64,000 bases of DNA from Azospirillum brasilense (GCA_003241645.1 QFOX01000004.1:1-64000); one strand, 5' to 3'; numbered from the stretch's first letter, positions 16,192 to 24,227 are shown. Notes: a model not told the origin generated them from the letters alone. Made by a program: numbers and translations.

Positions 16192-16545
16192 CCGTCATTC
16201 CAGCGAAAGCTGGAATCCATGAGGCATGATGCAGCACTCCTACCTGTATATCATGGCAAGCAAGCTGCATGGTACACTCTACATTGGGGTGACCGCCGAT
16301 TTGGTAAAGCGCGTGTATGAGCATCGTACTGGGATGGTTGCAGGGTTTACCAAGAAATACCACGTGCACATGCTTGTATATTATGAGATGCACGAAGATA
16401 TAACGCAGGCCATCCAGCGCGAAACGCAAATGAAGGCGTGGAAGCGAAGGTGGAAAATTGAACTTATTGAGAAGCAGAATCCAGCATGGGAAGACCTGTA
16501 TGCGTCCATTCTCTGATTGGATTCCAGCTTTCGCTGGAATGACGG
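16192..16545 (+). mobile_element. GIY-YIG cassette with 28-bp perfect inverted ends
   Basis: A 354-bp unit. Its ends, 16192-16219 and 16518-16545, are exact inverted copies of one another (28 of 28). Each end is itself a hairpin, ATTCCAGC-GAAA-GCTGGAAT. Between them lies only the GIY-YIG gene. The same hairpin forms the left arm of the element between panD and glyS. No obvious target duplication is seen. I infer a small mobile element; this is not a known insertion sequence family to me. Confidence 0.6.
16226..16516 (+). CDS. GIY-YIG nuclease family protein
   Basis: A 96-residue single-domain GIY-YIG protein. The motif appears as SYLYIMASKLHGTLYIGVTA, then LVKRVYEHRTG and GFTKKYHVHMLVYYE, with ETQMKAWKRRWKIELIEKQN near the end. 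Tyr in YLY, the YIG, Arg in KRVYEH and Glu/Asn residues expected for catalysis are present, so it is likely an active DNA nuclease. Stand-alone copies are common in alphaproteobacteria and of unknown role. It has a tandem ATGATG start preceded by GAGG. It lies between inverted repeat ends, and a 13-codon frame from gltX ends with ATGA at its start. I infer that it mobilises or maintains the palindromic elements, which needs proof. Confidence 0.88.
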   Translation: MMQHSYLYIMASKLHGTLYIGVTADLVKRVYEHRTGMVAGFTKKYHVHMLVYYEMHEDITQAIQRETQMKAWKRRWKIELIEKQNPAWEDLYASIL

Positions 16546-16549
16546 TACG

Positions 16550-17932
16550 ATGATCAAACTTTCCAACACCCTGACGCGCGGCGTGGAGCCGTTTGCCCCA
16601 CTCGACCCTGCGCATGTAAAAATGTATGTGTGCGGACCGACCGTGTATGCGCGCCCGCATATCGGCAATGCGCGCTCGGTGGTGGTGTATGACGTGCTGG
16701 CGCGGCTGCTGCGCCACGACTTCCCGAAGCTCACCTTCGTGCGCAATATTACGGATGTGGACGATAAAATTAACGCGGCTGCCATCGAGCGCGGCATCTC
16801 CATTCAGGCGCTGACCGACGAGGTGACCGCGCAGTTCCACGCCGATATGGGTGCATTGAATTGCGCCAAGCCGGACGTGGAGCCCAAAGCCACCGAACAC
16901 ATCGCGCAGATGATCGCGATGATCGAAACGCTCATCGTGCGCGGCCATGCCTATGCAGCGCAGGGCCATGTGCTGTTCGACGTGCAGAGCAACCCGGATT
17001 ATGGCGTGCTCAGCCGCCGCAACGCGCGGGACATGATCGCCGGTGCGCGCGTGGAAGTGGCGCCTTACAAAAAATACCCCGGCGATTTCGTGCTGTGGAA
17101 ACCCGCCAGCGAGAAAGACGACGCGAGCAGCAAGTTCGACTCGCCATGGGGCGTGGGCCGCCCCGGCTGGCACATCGAATGCTCTGCCATGAGCGCCACG
17201 CATTTGGGCCATGATTTCGACATCCATGGCGGTGGGTCGGACCTGATGTTCCCGCATCATGAGAACGAGATTGCACAAAGCCGGTGCGCGCATGCGGGCT
17301 CGCATTACGCGAAATACTGGGTGCATAACGGCTTTCTTACCGTCAACGGCGAGAAGATGAGCAAGAGCCTCGGCAACTTCATCACCGTGCATGATTTGTT
17401 GGAGCGCGGCGTGAAGGGCGAGGTGATCCGCTTCGCGCTGCTTTCCACGCGCTACAACGAACCGCTCGATTGGAGCGACAAGCTGCTCGCCGATGCGGGC
17501 AAGGTGATGGATAAGCTCTATCGTAAAACTACCGATGTCATTCCCGCGCAGGCGGGAATCCATGATATAGGCGTGGCAGCGGAGGCAATCATGGATCCCG
17601 GCCTTCGCCGGGATGACGTATCTAAAGAACTTATGGCTGCCTTGCGCGATAACCTGAACACGCCGAAAGCACTGGCCATCCTGCAAACGCTGGAAGGCGA
17701 CGAACTGCTGGCTTCAGCCCAGTTCATGGGCCTGCTGCAACAGCCTGCCGACCAATGGTTCCAGGGCGAAGCGGGCGACGATGCCGCCGCCATTGAAGCG
17801 CAGATCGCCCAACGCAACGCCGCCAAGAAAGCGCGTGACTTCGCCACGGCTGATGCGATCCGCGAGGCGCTGAAGGCGCAGGGCATCCTGCTCGAAGACG
17901 GGCCGCAGGGCACCAGCTGGCGCCGCGCGTAA
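16550..17932 (+). CDS. cysS: Cysteine--tRNA ligase
   Basis: CysS charges tRNA-Cys. Zinc ligands Cys28 (MYVCGPTVY), Cys211 (HIECSAMS), His236 and Glu240 (PHHENEIAQS) are all visible, as are the HIGH-type PHIGNARS and KMSKSLGN at 269-275. The DALR/anticodon part follows. Residues 330-356 are an in-frame 81-nt palindromic element placed between KLYRKTTD and VSKELMAAL. The frame stays open upstream through the right end of the GIY-YIG cassette to a TTG at 16517, but the ATG at 16550 fits the family start. Confidence 0.96.
   Translation: MIKLSNTLTRGVEPFAPLDPAHVKMYVCGPTVYARPHIGNARSVVVYDVLARLLRHDFPKLTFVRNITDVDDKINAAAIERGISIQALTDEVTAQFHADMGALNCAKPDVEPKATEHIAQMIAMIETLIVRGHAYAAQGHVLFDVQSNPDYGVLSRRNARDMIAGARVEVAPYKKYPGDFVLWKPASEKDDASSKFDSPWGVGRPGWHIECSAMSATHLGHDFDIHGGGSDLMFPHHENEIAQSRCAHAGSHYAKYWVHNGFLTVNGEKMSKSLGNFITVHDLLERGVKGEVIRFALLSTRYNEPLDWSDKLLADAGKVMDKLYRKTTDVIPAQAGIHDIGVAAEAIMDPGLRRDDVSKELMAALRDNLNTPKALAILQTLEGDELLASAQFMGLLQQPADQWFQGEAGDDAAAIEAQIAQRNAAKKARDFATADAIREALKAQGILLEDGPQGTSWRRA
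17537..17617 (+). repeat. Family A palindromic element inserted in frame in cysS
   Basis: 81 nt, 27 codons, bounded by GTCATTCCC and GGGATGAC. It has two hairpins, ATTCCCGC-GCAG-GCGGGAAT and ATCCCGGC-CTTC-GCCGGGAT. It encodes VIPAQAGIHD at one side and MDPGLRRDD at the other. Ends and reading frame agree with other family A copies. Confidence 0.85.
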
Positions 17933-18051
17933 CCGTCACGATTCTTTCTTGTTGCATGTATTTGCGGGCATTTTCACGAAAATGTCACACCGCATCGGTG
18001 GGTGCTGTGCCTAGATGGCGGCTTCGTTATGGATCATGAGGAGCACGCCCA

Positions 18052-19089
18052 ATGTCGGAACATGAAGCATCGTCGCCGGAACATCTGCACGTCAGCCGCC
18101 GCCCCATGTATCGGGCCGATCTGAACGATCAGGTCGCCAGCAGGCTGGTGGGGCATTATTCGGCGGATGCACTTACCGTGGAAGAGTTCGCGGGCATTGC
18201 CGGTGCGATCAACGACTATTTCAACCGTGCCGATTTCCCGCCCGAATACCGCGCTGTTTTCCGTGAGCATATGCGCCGCGAAATGTCGCTGGATTTCGTG
18301 GGCGAACCCAGCAAGCCCTACATTCTGGATATTACCGCCGTGCCCACCACGGTGCCTGCCATGCGCAGCACCATGCAGCTGATCGCGCAGAAAGTGCGCA
18401 ACTGGGTGGCCGACCAGAACGGCTTCCTCGGAGAGCAGGAACCGCTGAACGACGATGTGCGCCACAGCATGCTCGAGCAGAACAGCCATTTCTTCCATGA
18501 TGCATGCCACCATCTTTCCGGCTTGGCGAATGACCTTGAGCGCAGCAAACTCATGCGGTCGCATCAGCCGCTGAAAAGCGCCTTCCAGAAGGGGCCGGGC
18601 AAACAGGAAAAACTGACCATGGGCACGCTTGCCCATGTGGCCGACCGCTGGCGCAGCTATCAGGAACTGCTGGGTGAGCAGCCGCGTTTCCGCGCCATCA
18701 TCGACACGGCGCTGGATGCCGAGCTGGGCCTGCAATTCACGCCGCCGCCTGCCGACAGTGAGGAGCTGTTTGCCACCGCTTCGCGTGGGCAGAACGAGCA
18801 TCTGCGCGGGTTCGAGGCGAGCGCCCATGGCAGCGACCTGGGCCAGATGCCCAAAACCATGGCCGATCTGCAGGAAATGCAGAATGGCCTGTATGCCGTG
18901 GTGAAGCAGCGCGTGGACCTGCGCATCCGCGAGCTGGAGGGCGATGCGGGCATGGAGCCAGCGCTGCGCGACCAGCTCATCGACGAGAACAGGCGCTTCA
19001 AGGGCGATGTGAAGATCCTTGGCACGGTTCTCGGCAAGGAAGTGGCGGCCATGCAAACCGCCGCCACCGAGCAGGGGCGCGGGCGCTAG
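18052..19089 (+). CDS. Hypothetical protein, mostly alpha-helical
   Basis: A 345-residue cytosolic-looking protein with no signal peptide. It has long amphipathic helices and few hydrophobic runs. Segments such as NSHFFHDACHHLSGLAND are His-rich but match no motif I know. GAGGAGC lies about seven bases before the ATG. It starts a run of plus-strand genes with cimA 51 bases downstream. Function unknown; codon use and length support a true gene. Confidence 0.68.
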   Translation: MSEHEASSPEHLHVSRRPMYRADLNDQVASRLVGHYSADALTVEEFAGIAGAINDYFNRADFPPEYRAVFREHMRREMSLDFVGEPSKPYILDITAVPTTVPAMRSTMQLIAQKVRNWVADQNGFLGEQEPLNDDVRHSMLEQNSHFFHDACHHLSGLANDLERSKLMRSHQPLKSAFQKGPGKQEKLTMGTLAHVADRWRSYQELLGEQPRFRAIIDTALDAELGLQFTPPPADSEELFATASRGQNEHLRGFEASAHGSDLGQMPKTMADLQEMQNGLYAVVKQRVDLRIRELEGDAGMEPALRDQLIDENRRFKGDVKILGTVLGKEVAAMQTAATEQGRGR

Positions 19090-19140
19090 GCGCGCGGTTT
19101 CCCTTTCTTTTTGCCGCAAAAGCCGCTATCAGCCTTGCCC

Positions 19141-20730
19141 ATGGCTGAACGTATCTACCTCTATGATTCCACCCTGCGCGACGGCGCGCAGGCCCGCGGC
19201 ATTGATTTTACCGTGGCGGATAAACTCGCCATCGCCACCGCGCTTGATGCATTCGGCATCGACTTCGTCGAAGGCGGCTGGCCCGGTGCCAACCCGACCG
19301 ACGATGCGTTCTTCGCCGCGGCCCCCACCTTCAAGCGCGCGCAGCTCACCGCCTTCGGCATGACGCGCCGCGCCGGGCGCAGCGCCAGCAACGACACTGG
19401 GCTGCAGGACGTGCTGGCCCCCGCCACGCCCGCCGTGTGCCTCGTCGGCAAAGCATGGGACTGGCAGGTGGAAACCGCCCTGAAGGTCAGCAAAAAAGAA
19501 AACCTCCGCATGATCGAGGAAAGCTTCGCGCATGCGAAAGCGAAAAAGCGCGTCGGCATGTTCGACGCCGAGCATTTCTTCGACGGTTACAAAGCCAATC
19601 CCGACTACGCGCTCGACGTGTTGCGCGCCGCGCAGGCGGGTGGGGCGCAATGGCTGGTGCTGTGCGACACCAATGGCGGCTCGCTGCCCAGCGAGATCTC
19701 GCACATCGTGAGCGCGGTAAAAAAAGCGCTGCCGAATGCGAACCTCGGCATCCATTGCCACAACGACACCGAGCAGGCCGTGGCCAATTCGCTGGCGGCG
19801 GTGGAAGCGGGTGTGCGGCAGGTGCAGGGCACCATCAACGGTATTGGCGAGCGCTGTGGGAATGCGAACCTGATCTCCATCATTCCCACCCTCATGCTGA
19901 AGATGGGCTACAGCACGGGCGTGAGCGAGAAGAACCTCGCCAGCATCACCAAGCTTTCGCGGCTGGTGGACGAGCGGCTGAACCGCGCGCCCAACGCGCA
20001 TGCGCCCTATGTGGGGGCGAGCGCCTTCGCCCACAAAGGCGGCCTGCATGTGAGCGCCATGAACAAGGACAGCAAATCCTACGAACATGTCTCGCCGGAT
20101 GCGGTGGGCAACCGCCGCCTTATCCTCGTGAGCGACAAGGCGGGCCGCGCCAACGTGCTCAACCGGTTGCAGCAAATGGGCCTGCAGGTGGCCGAGGACG
20201 ATGCGCGCATCACCGATCTGGTGAAAGTGGTGAAGGATCGCGAAGCGCAGGGCTATGCCTATGAGGATGCCGAGGCCAGCTTCGAGCTGATGGCACGGCA
20301 GATGCTGGATGCGGTGCCGAGCTTCTACGAGCTGCAAAGTTTCCGCGTGCTGGATGAGCGGCGCATGGACGCCAAGGGCCGCCGCACCACCATGTCGGAA
20401 GCCACCGTGAAACTCACCGTGGCGGGCAAACTGAAAATGAAAGTGGCCGAAGGCAACGGCCCCGTGAACGCGCTGGATGCGGCGCTGCGCAAAGCGCTGA
20501 TCGTGAAGTACCCGCAGCTGAAAGACATGTACCTGAACGACTATAAGGTGCGCATCCTTAACCCGTCGGACGCAACGGCGGCGCTGACGCGCGTGATGAT
20601 CGAGAGCAAGGACAAGCAGGGCCATAGCTGGACGACCATCGGCGTGTCGCACAACGTGATCGACGCGTCGTACAACGCGCTGCACGATGCGATCAGCTAC
20701 CACCTGATGCGCCGCAAGGCGAAGGCATGA
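19141..20730 (+). CDS. cimA: (R)-citramalate synthase
   Basis: CimA condenses pyruvate and acetyl-CoA to citramalate, a threonine-independent route to 2-oxobutanoate and isoleucine. The HMGL-like catalytic domain opens with IYLYDSTLRDGAQARGIDFT; metal-binding HCHND is in LGIHCHNDTEQAVANSL, followed by GTINGIGERCGNANL. The C-terminal 130 residues form the LeuA-type regulatory domain. The first segment and the 529-aa length fit CimA rather than LeuA. The start at 19141 is chosen over a TTG ten codons upstream; no strong binding site is present. The stop overlaps the next start (ATGA). Confidence 0.9.
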   Translation: MAERIYLYDSTLRDGAQARGIDFTVADKLAIATALDAFGIDFVEGGWPGANPTDDAFFAAAPTFKRAQLTAFGMTRRAGRSASNDTGLQDVLAPATPAVCLVGKAWDWQVETALKVSKKENLRMIEESFAHAKAKKRVGMFDAEHFFDGYKANPDYALDVLRAAQAGGAQWLVLCDTNGGSLPSEISHIVSAVKKALPNANLGIHCHNDTEQAVANSLAAVEAGVRQVQGTINGIGERCGNANLISIIPTLMLKMGYSTGVSEKNLASITKLSRLVDERLNRAPNAHAPYVGASAFAHKGGLHVSAMNKDSKSYEHVSPDAVGNRRLILVSDKAGRANVLNRLQQMGLQVAEDDARITDLVKVVKDREAQGYAYEDAEASFELMARQMLDAVPSFYELQSFRVLDERRMDAKGRRTTMSEATVKLTVAGKLKMKVAEGNGPVNALDAALRKALIVKYPQLKDMYLNDYKVRILNPSDATAALTRVMIESKDKQGHSWTTIGVSHNVIDASYNALHDAISYHLMRRKAKA

Positions 20731-21308
20731 AACCGCTGCTGCTGAGCATGGCCGCGTGCCTGCTGGCCGGTGCCGCGCATGCGCAATCGCCGCAAGTGAC
20801 GCTGGATTACAACGATGCGAAGCTGAGCGATGTTGCCGTGCCGCGTGAGGGCAACATGTTCGACCATTTCCGTGAACTGGGCGAAGACTTCAACCAACTG
20901 CGCGTGCGCGGCGCAACGCCAGATAGTTTCCGCTACCGCTTCACCACGCAGGCCGCCATTGGCGCAGAAGGCCCGTGGCAAACGCTCGACCTTGAGGCCG
21001 ATTCGCCGTGGCAGGAACTGCCCGTGACCCAGAACGGCGACGAAGTGGTTATCGTGCTGGATGATGGGGCGGGCAAAGGCCTGTTCGCCACCGAGCCGAT
21101 GACGCTGGTGGGCACGCCGCGCAACTACCCCGCGGGCGAAGATGTGGTGAGTACCATGCGCCCCGAGCGCGATTGCCTGAACGCCAGCGGTGCGTTCGAT
21201 GCGCAGGCGGGCGCGTGCTACACCTACCGTTCGCAGGACCGCATCCGCTTCAACGGCACCGACGGCAAGGCTTATGAGATCACCATCGGCCACCCCGGCG
21301 GGTGTTAG
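20727..21308 (+). CDS. Secreted hypothetical protein
   Basis: A 193-residue protein with a clear signal peptide, MKPLLLSMAACLLAGAAHA, cleaved before Gln20. The mature domain is acidic and beta-rich in character with two Cys near the end (CLNAS and CYTYRSQDRIRFNG). No family is recognised. Its start overlaps the cimA stop by four bases and trmJ follows one base after its stop, so it is part of that operon. Confidence 0.68.
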   Translation: MKPLLLSMAACLLAGAAHAQSPQVTLDYNDAKLSDVAVPREGNMFDHFRELGEDFNQLRVRGATPDSFRYRFTTQAAIGAEGPWQTLDLEADSPWQELPVTQNGDEVVIVLDDGAGKGLFATEPMTLVGTPRNYPAGEDVVSTMRPERDCLNASGAFDAQAGACYTYRSQDRIRFNGTDGKAYEITIGHPGGC

Positions 21309-21309
21309 C

Positions 21310-22017
21310 ATGAGCATCGCCATCATCCTCGTGCGCCCGCAAATGGGTGAGAATATCGGCGCGGCAGCGCGTGCCTGCGCGAATTTCGGCGTGACCGACC
21401 TGCGCCTCGTTGCCCCGCGCGACGGCTGGCCCAACCCCAAAGCGGTGGATATGGCGGGCCGCGCCATCGACCTGCTGGACGAAACAACCGTGTATGACAC
21501 CACCGCCGAAGCCGTGGCGGATTGCCAGTTCGTGCTGGCCACCACCGGCCGTGCGCGCGCGGTGAACATTCCGGCGCACACGGCGCGCGAAGCGGCAAGC
21601 ATGCTGCGCCAGCGCGTGGCGGCGGGGCAGAAGGTGGCCGTGCTGTTCGGCCCCGAGCGCACCGGGCTGGAGAACGAAGACGTGGCCACCGCCAACGGCG
21701 TGCTCTACATTCCCGTGGCGCCCGAATACCCCAGCCTGAACCTTGCACAGGCCGCCGTGGTGGTGCTTTCCGAATGGTTCGCCGCGGGCGAGCCGCCCGC
21801 GCCCGAAGGGCTGGCCCCCGCCGCCCCGCGCGAGGAACTGCAGGGCATGTTCGCCCAGCTGGAAGCAGCGCTGGATGACGTGAATTTCTGGAAGGTGCCC
21901 GCGAAAAAAGAGCTGATGTGGCGCAACATTCGCACCGGGTTGACGCGTGCCGACCTCACCAGCCAGGAAGTGGCCACGTGGCGCGGCATGATCCGCGCGC
22001 TGCGCGACGGGGCATAG
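21310..22017 (+). CDS. trmJ: tRNA (cytidine/uridine-2'-O-)-methyltransferase, TrmJ type
   Basis: A SPOUT-class enzyme that 2'-O-methylates the anticodon loop of tRNA. The three SPOUT motifs are seen: ILVRPQMGENIGAAARAC, VAVLFGPERTGLENEDV and IPVAPEYPSLNLAQAAVVV. The C-terminal helical part (KKELMWRNIRTGLTRADLT) fits TrmJ rather than TrmL. 235 aa. The start directly follows the upstream stop. Confidence 0.88.
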   Translation: MSIAIILVRPQMGENIGAAARACANFGVTDLRLVAPRDGWPNPKAVDMAGRAIDLLDETTVYDTTAEAVADCQFVLATTGRARAVNIPAHTAREAASMLRQRVAAGQKVAVLFGPERTGLENEDVATANGVLYIPVAPEYPSLNLAQAAVVVLSEWFAAGEPPAPEGLAPAAPREELQGMFAQLEAALDDVNFWKVPAKKELMWRNIRTGLTRADLTSQEVATWRGMIRALRDGA

Positions 22018-22045
22018 GCATCCGGCGGCGCTCGTAAGCACTTTG

Positions 22046-22150
22046 CCCTCACCCTCCCACGCCTGACGGCGTGGTGCCCTCCCTCTCCCTCAGGGAGAGG
22101 GCGCGAGGCTTGGCGAGCAACGGCGAGCCTAGCCGCAGGGGTGAGGGTGG
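22046..22150. repeat. Palindromic repeat downstream of trmJ
   Basis: Outer arms CCCTCACCC (22046-22054) and GGGTGAGGG (22139-22147) enclose hairpins ACGCC/GGCGT and CCCTCTCCC/GGGAGAGGG. This CCCTCACCC...GGGTGAGGG type is a common intergenic repeat in proteobacteria. It may also end trmJ transcription. Confidence 0.7.
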
Positions 22151-22198
22151 AAGCGTCGCATTGTCACGCAATGTTCATAAACCGCCGGGCCATCTTCC

Positions 22199-22217
22199 CC
22201 TATACTGCAAGGTAGGA
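22199..22217 (+). promoter_or_regulatory. Shared upstream motif, copy 1
   Basis: CTATACTGCAAGGTAGGAAA lies just before the gene at 22224 and matches CTATTCTGCAAGCTAGGAAA before the gene at 23664 with two differences. TATACT may be a -10 box. The shared motif suggests common control of both gene pairs. Confidence 0.4.
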
Positions 22218-22223
22218 AAAACT

Positions 22224-22805
22224 ATGGCCAATCCGACCCAACAGCCCCCGCAGCAACCGAAAGGTCCGCCGCCGCAGCCGAAAGCCCAGCATATGGGCTT
22301 CGACCCGCTGCGCCCGGTGCGCTACGGCTTCGGCTTCACCAAAGGGGCCACCGTCGGCCTGCTCGATGGCATGGCGGGCTTCGGCCGCAAAGGCGCATGG
22401 GCCGGGGCGGGGCTTGGCATTCTCATGGGCATTGCCGGCACGTTCAGCGGCGGCCTCATTCTGGGCATGGCGCTGACCGGGCTGGTCGTGGGTGCGGGCG
22501 CGGGGGCGGCCATCGGGGCCGTCACGGGCGGCACCAACGCCATTGGCCGTGCGCATCGCCGCGAGAAATACGCCGACGAACTTTCCGAGCGCCAGCAGGC
22601 ACGCGCCGCGCGCGAAGCGCGCACGCAAAAGACGCACATTCCCGCGCCGGATTATCGTGACCAGCTGGAATATCGCCGCCGCGCCGCGAACTTCAACTTC
22701 GATCGCGCGCTGCAGCAGGAAATGGAAAACGACCGCGACTATGGTACCTACTGGCAGGATCGTGTAAGCCAGTCGCAAAGCAACGGTAACGGACGAGGCT
22801 TCTAA
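22224..22805 (+). CDS. Gly/Ala-rich membrane protein, cluster gene 1
   Basis: A 193-residue protein. After a Pro/Gln-rich start (about 1-22) comes a basic segment, then two or three glycine-rich hydrophobic stretches at about 50-95 (GLGILMGIAGTFSGGLILGM is one). The last 90 residues are highly charged, probably helical. Glycine spacing suggests close-packed membrane helices. No family recognised. The stop overlaps the next start (TAATG). The frame is open further upstream but the ATG at 22224 follows the shared promoter motif. Confidence 0.68.
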   Translation: MANPTQQPPQQPKGPPPQPKAQHMGFDPLRPVRYGFGFTKGATVGLLDGMAGFGRKGAWAGAGLGILMGIAGTFSGGLILGMALTGLVVGAGAGAAIGAVTGGTNAIGRAHRREKYADELSERQQARAAREARTQKTHIPAPDYRDQLEYRRRAANFNFDRALQQEMENDRDYGTYWQDRVSQSQSNGNGRGF

Positions 22806-23422
22806 TGGTAACGACCCCCGGCGGCCCAGAGACCCAACTCCTGCAACAAGGCGGCCAGATGCTGCAGCAGGGCGCGCAACGCGTCATGAGCGGTGGCGGC
22901 GGATTCCTCAGCGGCCTCATTTCGGCGCCGTTCAATGCGCTGGGCGGCATGGCCAAGGGCGCGTTCAATGGCATCGTTCGCAATACACTGCTGGGTGGGG
23001 GTATCCTCTCCGGCCTGATGCTTTTTGCGCCGGATGTAATTCCCGGCGTGCTGGAATTCATTGGCAAGCCGGAATGGGGTGAGCGCCTCGCCAGCATGGT
23101 GCGCACCGGTGGTGCACCGGCGGCGCTGGGCACCGCCTTTGCCACCGCTGCGGCGGGTAGTGCCGCATGGGGTGCCGCACGCGGTGCGATCGGCGGCGTG
23201 AGTGAAGGATTCGGCGGCAGCGGTGCCACCAGCCCCGAACAGGCGCAGGGCATCGGCATGGGCACGCTGGTGGGGGGTGGCCTTGCACTGGCGGCGGTGA
23301 CCGCCGTGGCCATCGGCGCCATTAAGAAAGACGGTATCAGCCACGACGCTGGCGCGGGCGACCGCGTGGAACCCCCGGCAACCCCGGGTGGCCGAACCGG
23401 CCAGACCGCCCAGCGCGGGTAG
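22805..23422 (+). CDS. Gly/Ala-rich membrane protein, cluster gene 2
   Basis: A 205-residue protein translationally coupled to the gene before it. It has a Gln-rich start, a glycine-rich amphipathic stretch (GGGGFLSGLISAPFNALGG) and hydrophobic segments at about 61-80, 103-125 and 147-172. The C-terminal 30 residues are polar. No known domain is visible. Composition matches its neighbours and suggests they act together in a membrane. Confidence 0.66.
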   Translation: MVTTPGGPETQLLQQGGQMLQQGAQRVMSGGGGFLSGLISAPFNALGGMAKGAFNGIVRNTLLGGGILSGLMLFAPDVIPGVLEFIGKPEWGERLASMVRTGGAPAALGTAFATAAAGSAAWGAARGAIGGVSEGFGGSGATSPEQAQGIGMGTLVGGGLALAAVTAVAIGAIKKDGISHDAGAGDRVEPPATPGGRTGQTAQRG

Positions 23423-23451
23423 TAGCAAGGTTCGTGCAGATCATCGAAACT

Positions 23452-23465
23452 CCGATTTACGGTCG
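23452..23465 (+). repeat. 14-bp direct repeat, copy 1
   Basis: CCGATTTACGGTCG, repeated exactly at 23573-23586 inside a perfect hairpin. This first copy sits in a decayed version of the same palindrome. Confidence 0.5.
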
Positions 23466-23563
23466 TTGAGCATGTGGGGCGGTCATCACGGCATGTGCGG
23501 CTAAGCGTTGCCCATCGCCATACGGAGATGGCTCGGGCCCCGCAAGCCTCCCATGGTTTTCGC

Positions 23564-23592
23564 CAGTTTCGACCGATTTACGGTCGAAACTG
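23564..23592. promoter_or_regulatory. Perfect 12-bp inverted repeat upstream of the 23664 gene
   Basis: CAGTTTCGACCG and CGGTCGAAACTG flank a 5-base ATTTA. It lies about 70 bases before the start and has no T-run, so it may be an operator or an RNA hairpin rather than a terminator. The region 23423-23663 holds no gene. Confidence 0.45.
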
Positions 23593-23629
23593 TCATCAAA
23601 CCTTCACGTTACTTGCATGCACGCTGTGC

Positions 23630-23649
23630 TATTCTGCAAGCTAGGAAAT
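23630..23649 (+). promoter_or_regulatory. Shared upstream motif, copy 2
   Basis: CTATTCTGCAAGCTAGGAAA, the partner of the motif at 22199. TATTCT could be a -10 element. Confidence 0.4.
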
Positions 23650-23663
23650 AAGCCCATTAGGGG

Positions 23664-24215
23664 ATGAACATGCGTAACGAAGTCATTGCACCCATCAACC
23701 ACGGCGCACTCAGCACCGCCACCACCACCGCCGTTGAGGCGGGCAAAAGCGGCCTCGGCGGGTTGCTGAAAGGTGCGCTGGTCGGCATCGGCCTCACGGC
23801 TGGCCTTATCGGCGCGGTCGCACTTGGGTTCGGCGCAACGCTTGCCACCGCAGCAACGGTTGCCGCGCTGGGCACAGGCGTGGCCATCACGGCCGCTGCA
23901 TTCGGTGCGCCGGTGGTCGGTTCGCTCATTGGCATCAGCGCGGGCCTTGGCTCGCTGGCCGGTGGCTTCAAAGGTGCGTCGCGCGGGCTTGAGCGCGTGG
24001 GGCAGGAACGTGGCGCGGCCAACATGCTTTCCGCGCAGGTGGATGCGTACAAAGCACAGAACCAGCCGCAAACGGTGGTGTATGCCCCGAGCGCTTCGAA
24101 CAGCCAATCGTTCCCCGCGCAGGGCTCGCCCATGAATCAGGCGGGCAGCACGGTGACGAACGCCCAATACATGGACCGCGTGAACGGCGCTGAACTCGCC
24201 GCCGCACGGGCATAA
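23664..24215 (+). CDS. Gly/Ala-rich membrane protein, cluster gene 3
   Basis: A 183-residue protein whose first half is strongly hydrophobic and glycine/alanine-rich (about residues 30-100, with GALVGIGLTAGLIGAVALGF), then a basic segment and a polar Ser/Gln/Asn-rich tail. AGGGGATG lies just before the start. The next gene begins 12 bases after its stop. No family recognised; it resembles genes 1 and 2 of the cluster in composition. Confidence 0.66.
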   Translation: MNMRNEVIAPINHGALSTATTTAVEAGKSGLGGLLKGALVGIGLTAGLIGAVALGFGATLATAATVAALGTGVAITAAAFGAPVVGSLIGISAGLGSLAGGFKGASRGLERVGQERGAANMLSAQVDAYKAQNQPQTVVYAPSASNSQSFPAQGSPMNQAGSTVTNAQYMDRVNGAELAAARA

Positions 24216-24227
24216 GGAGTCAGGATC

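Noticed and set aside
19129..20703. 524-codon minus-strand open frame
   Set aside because: Antisense shadow of cimA.
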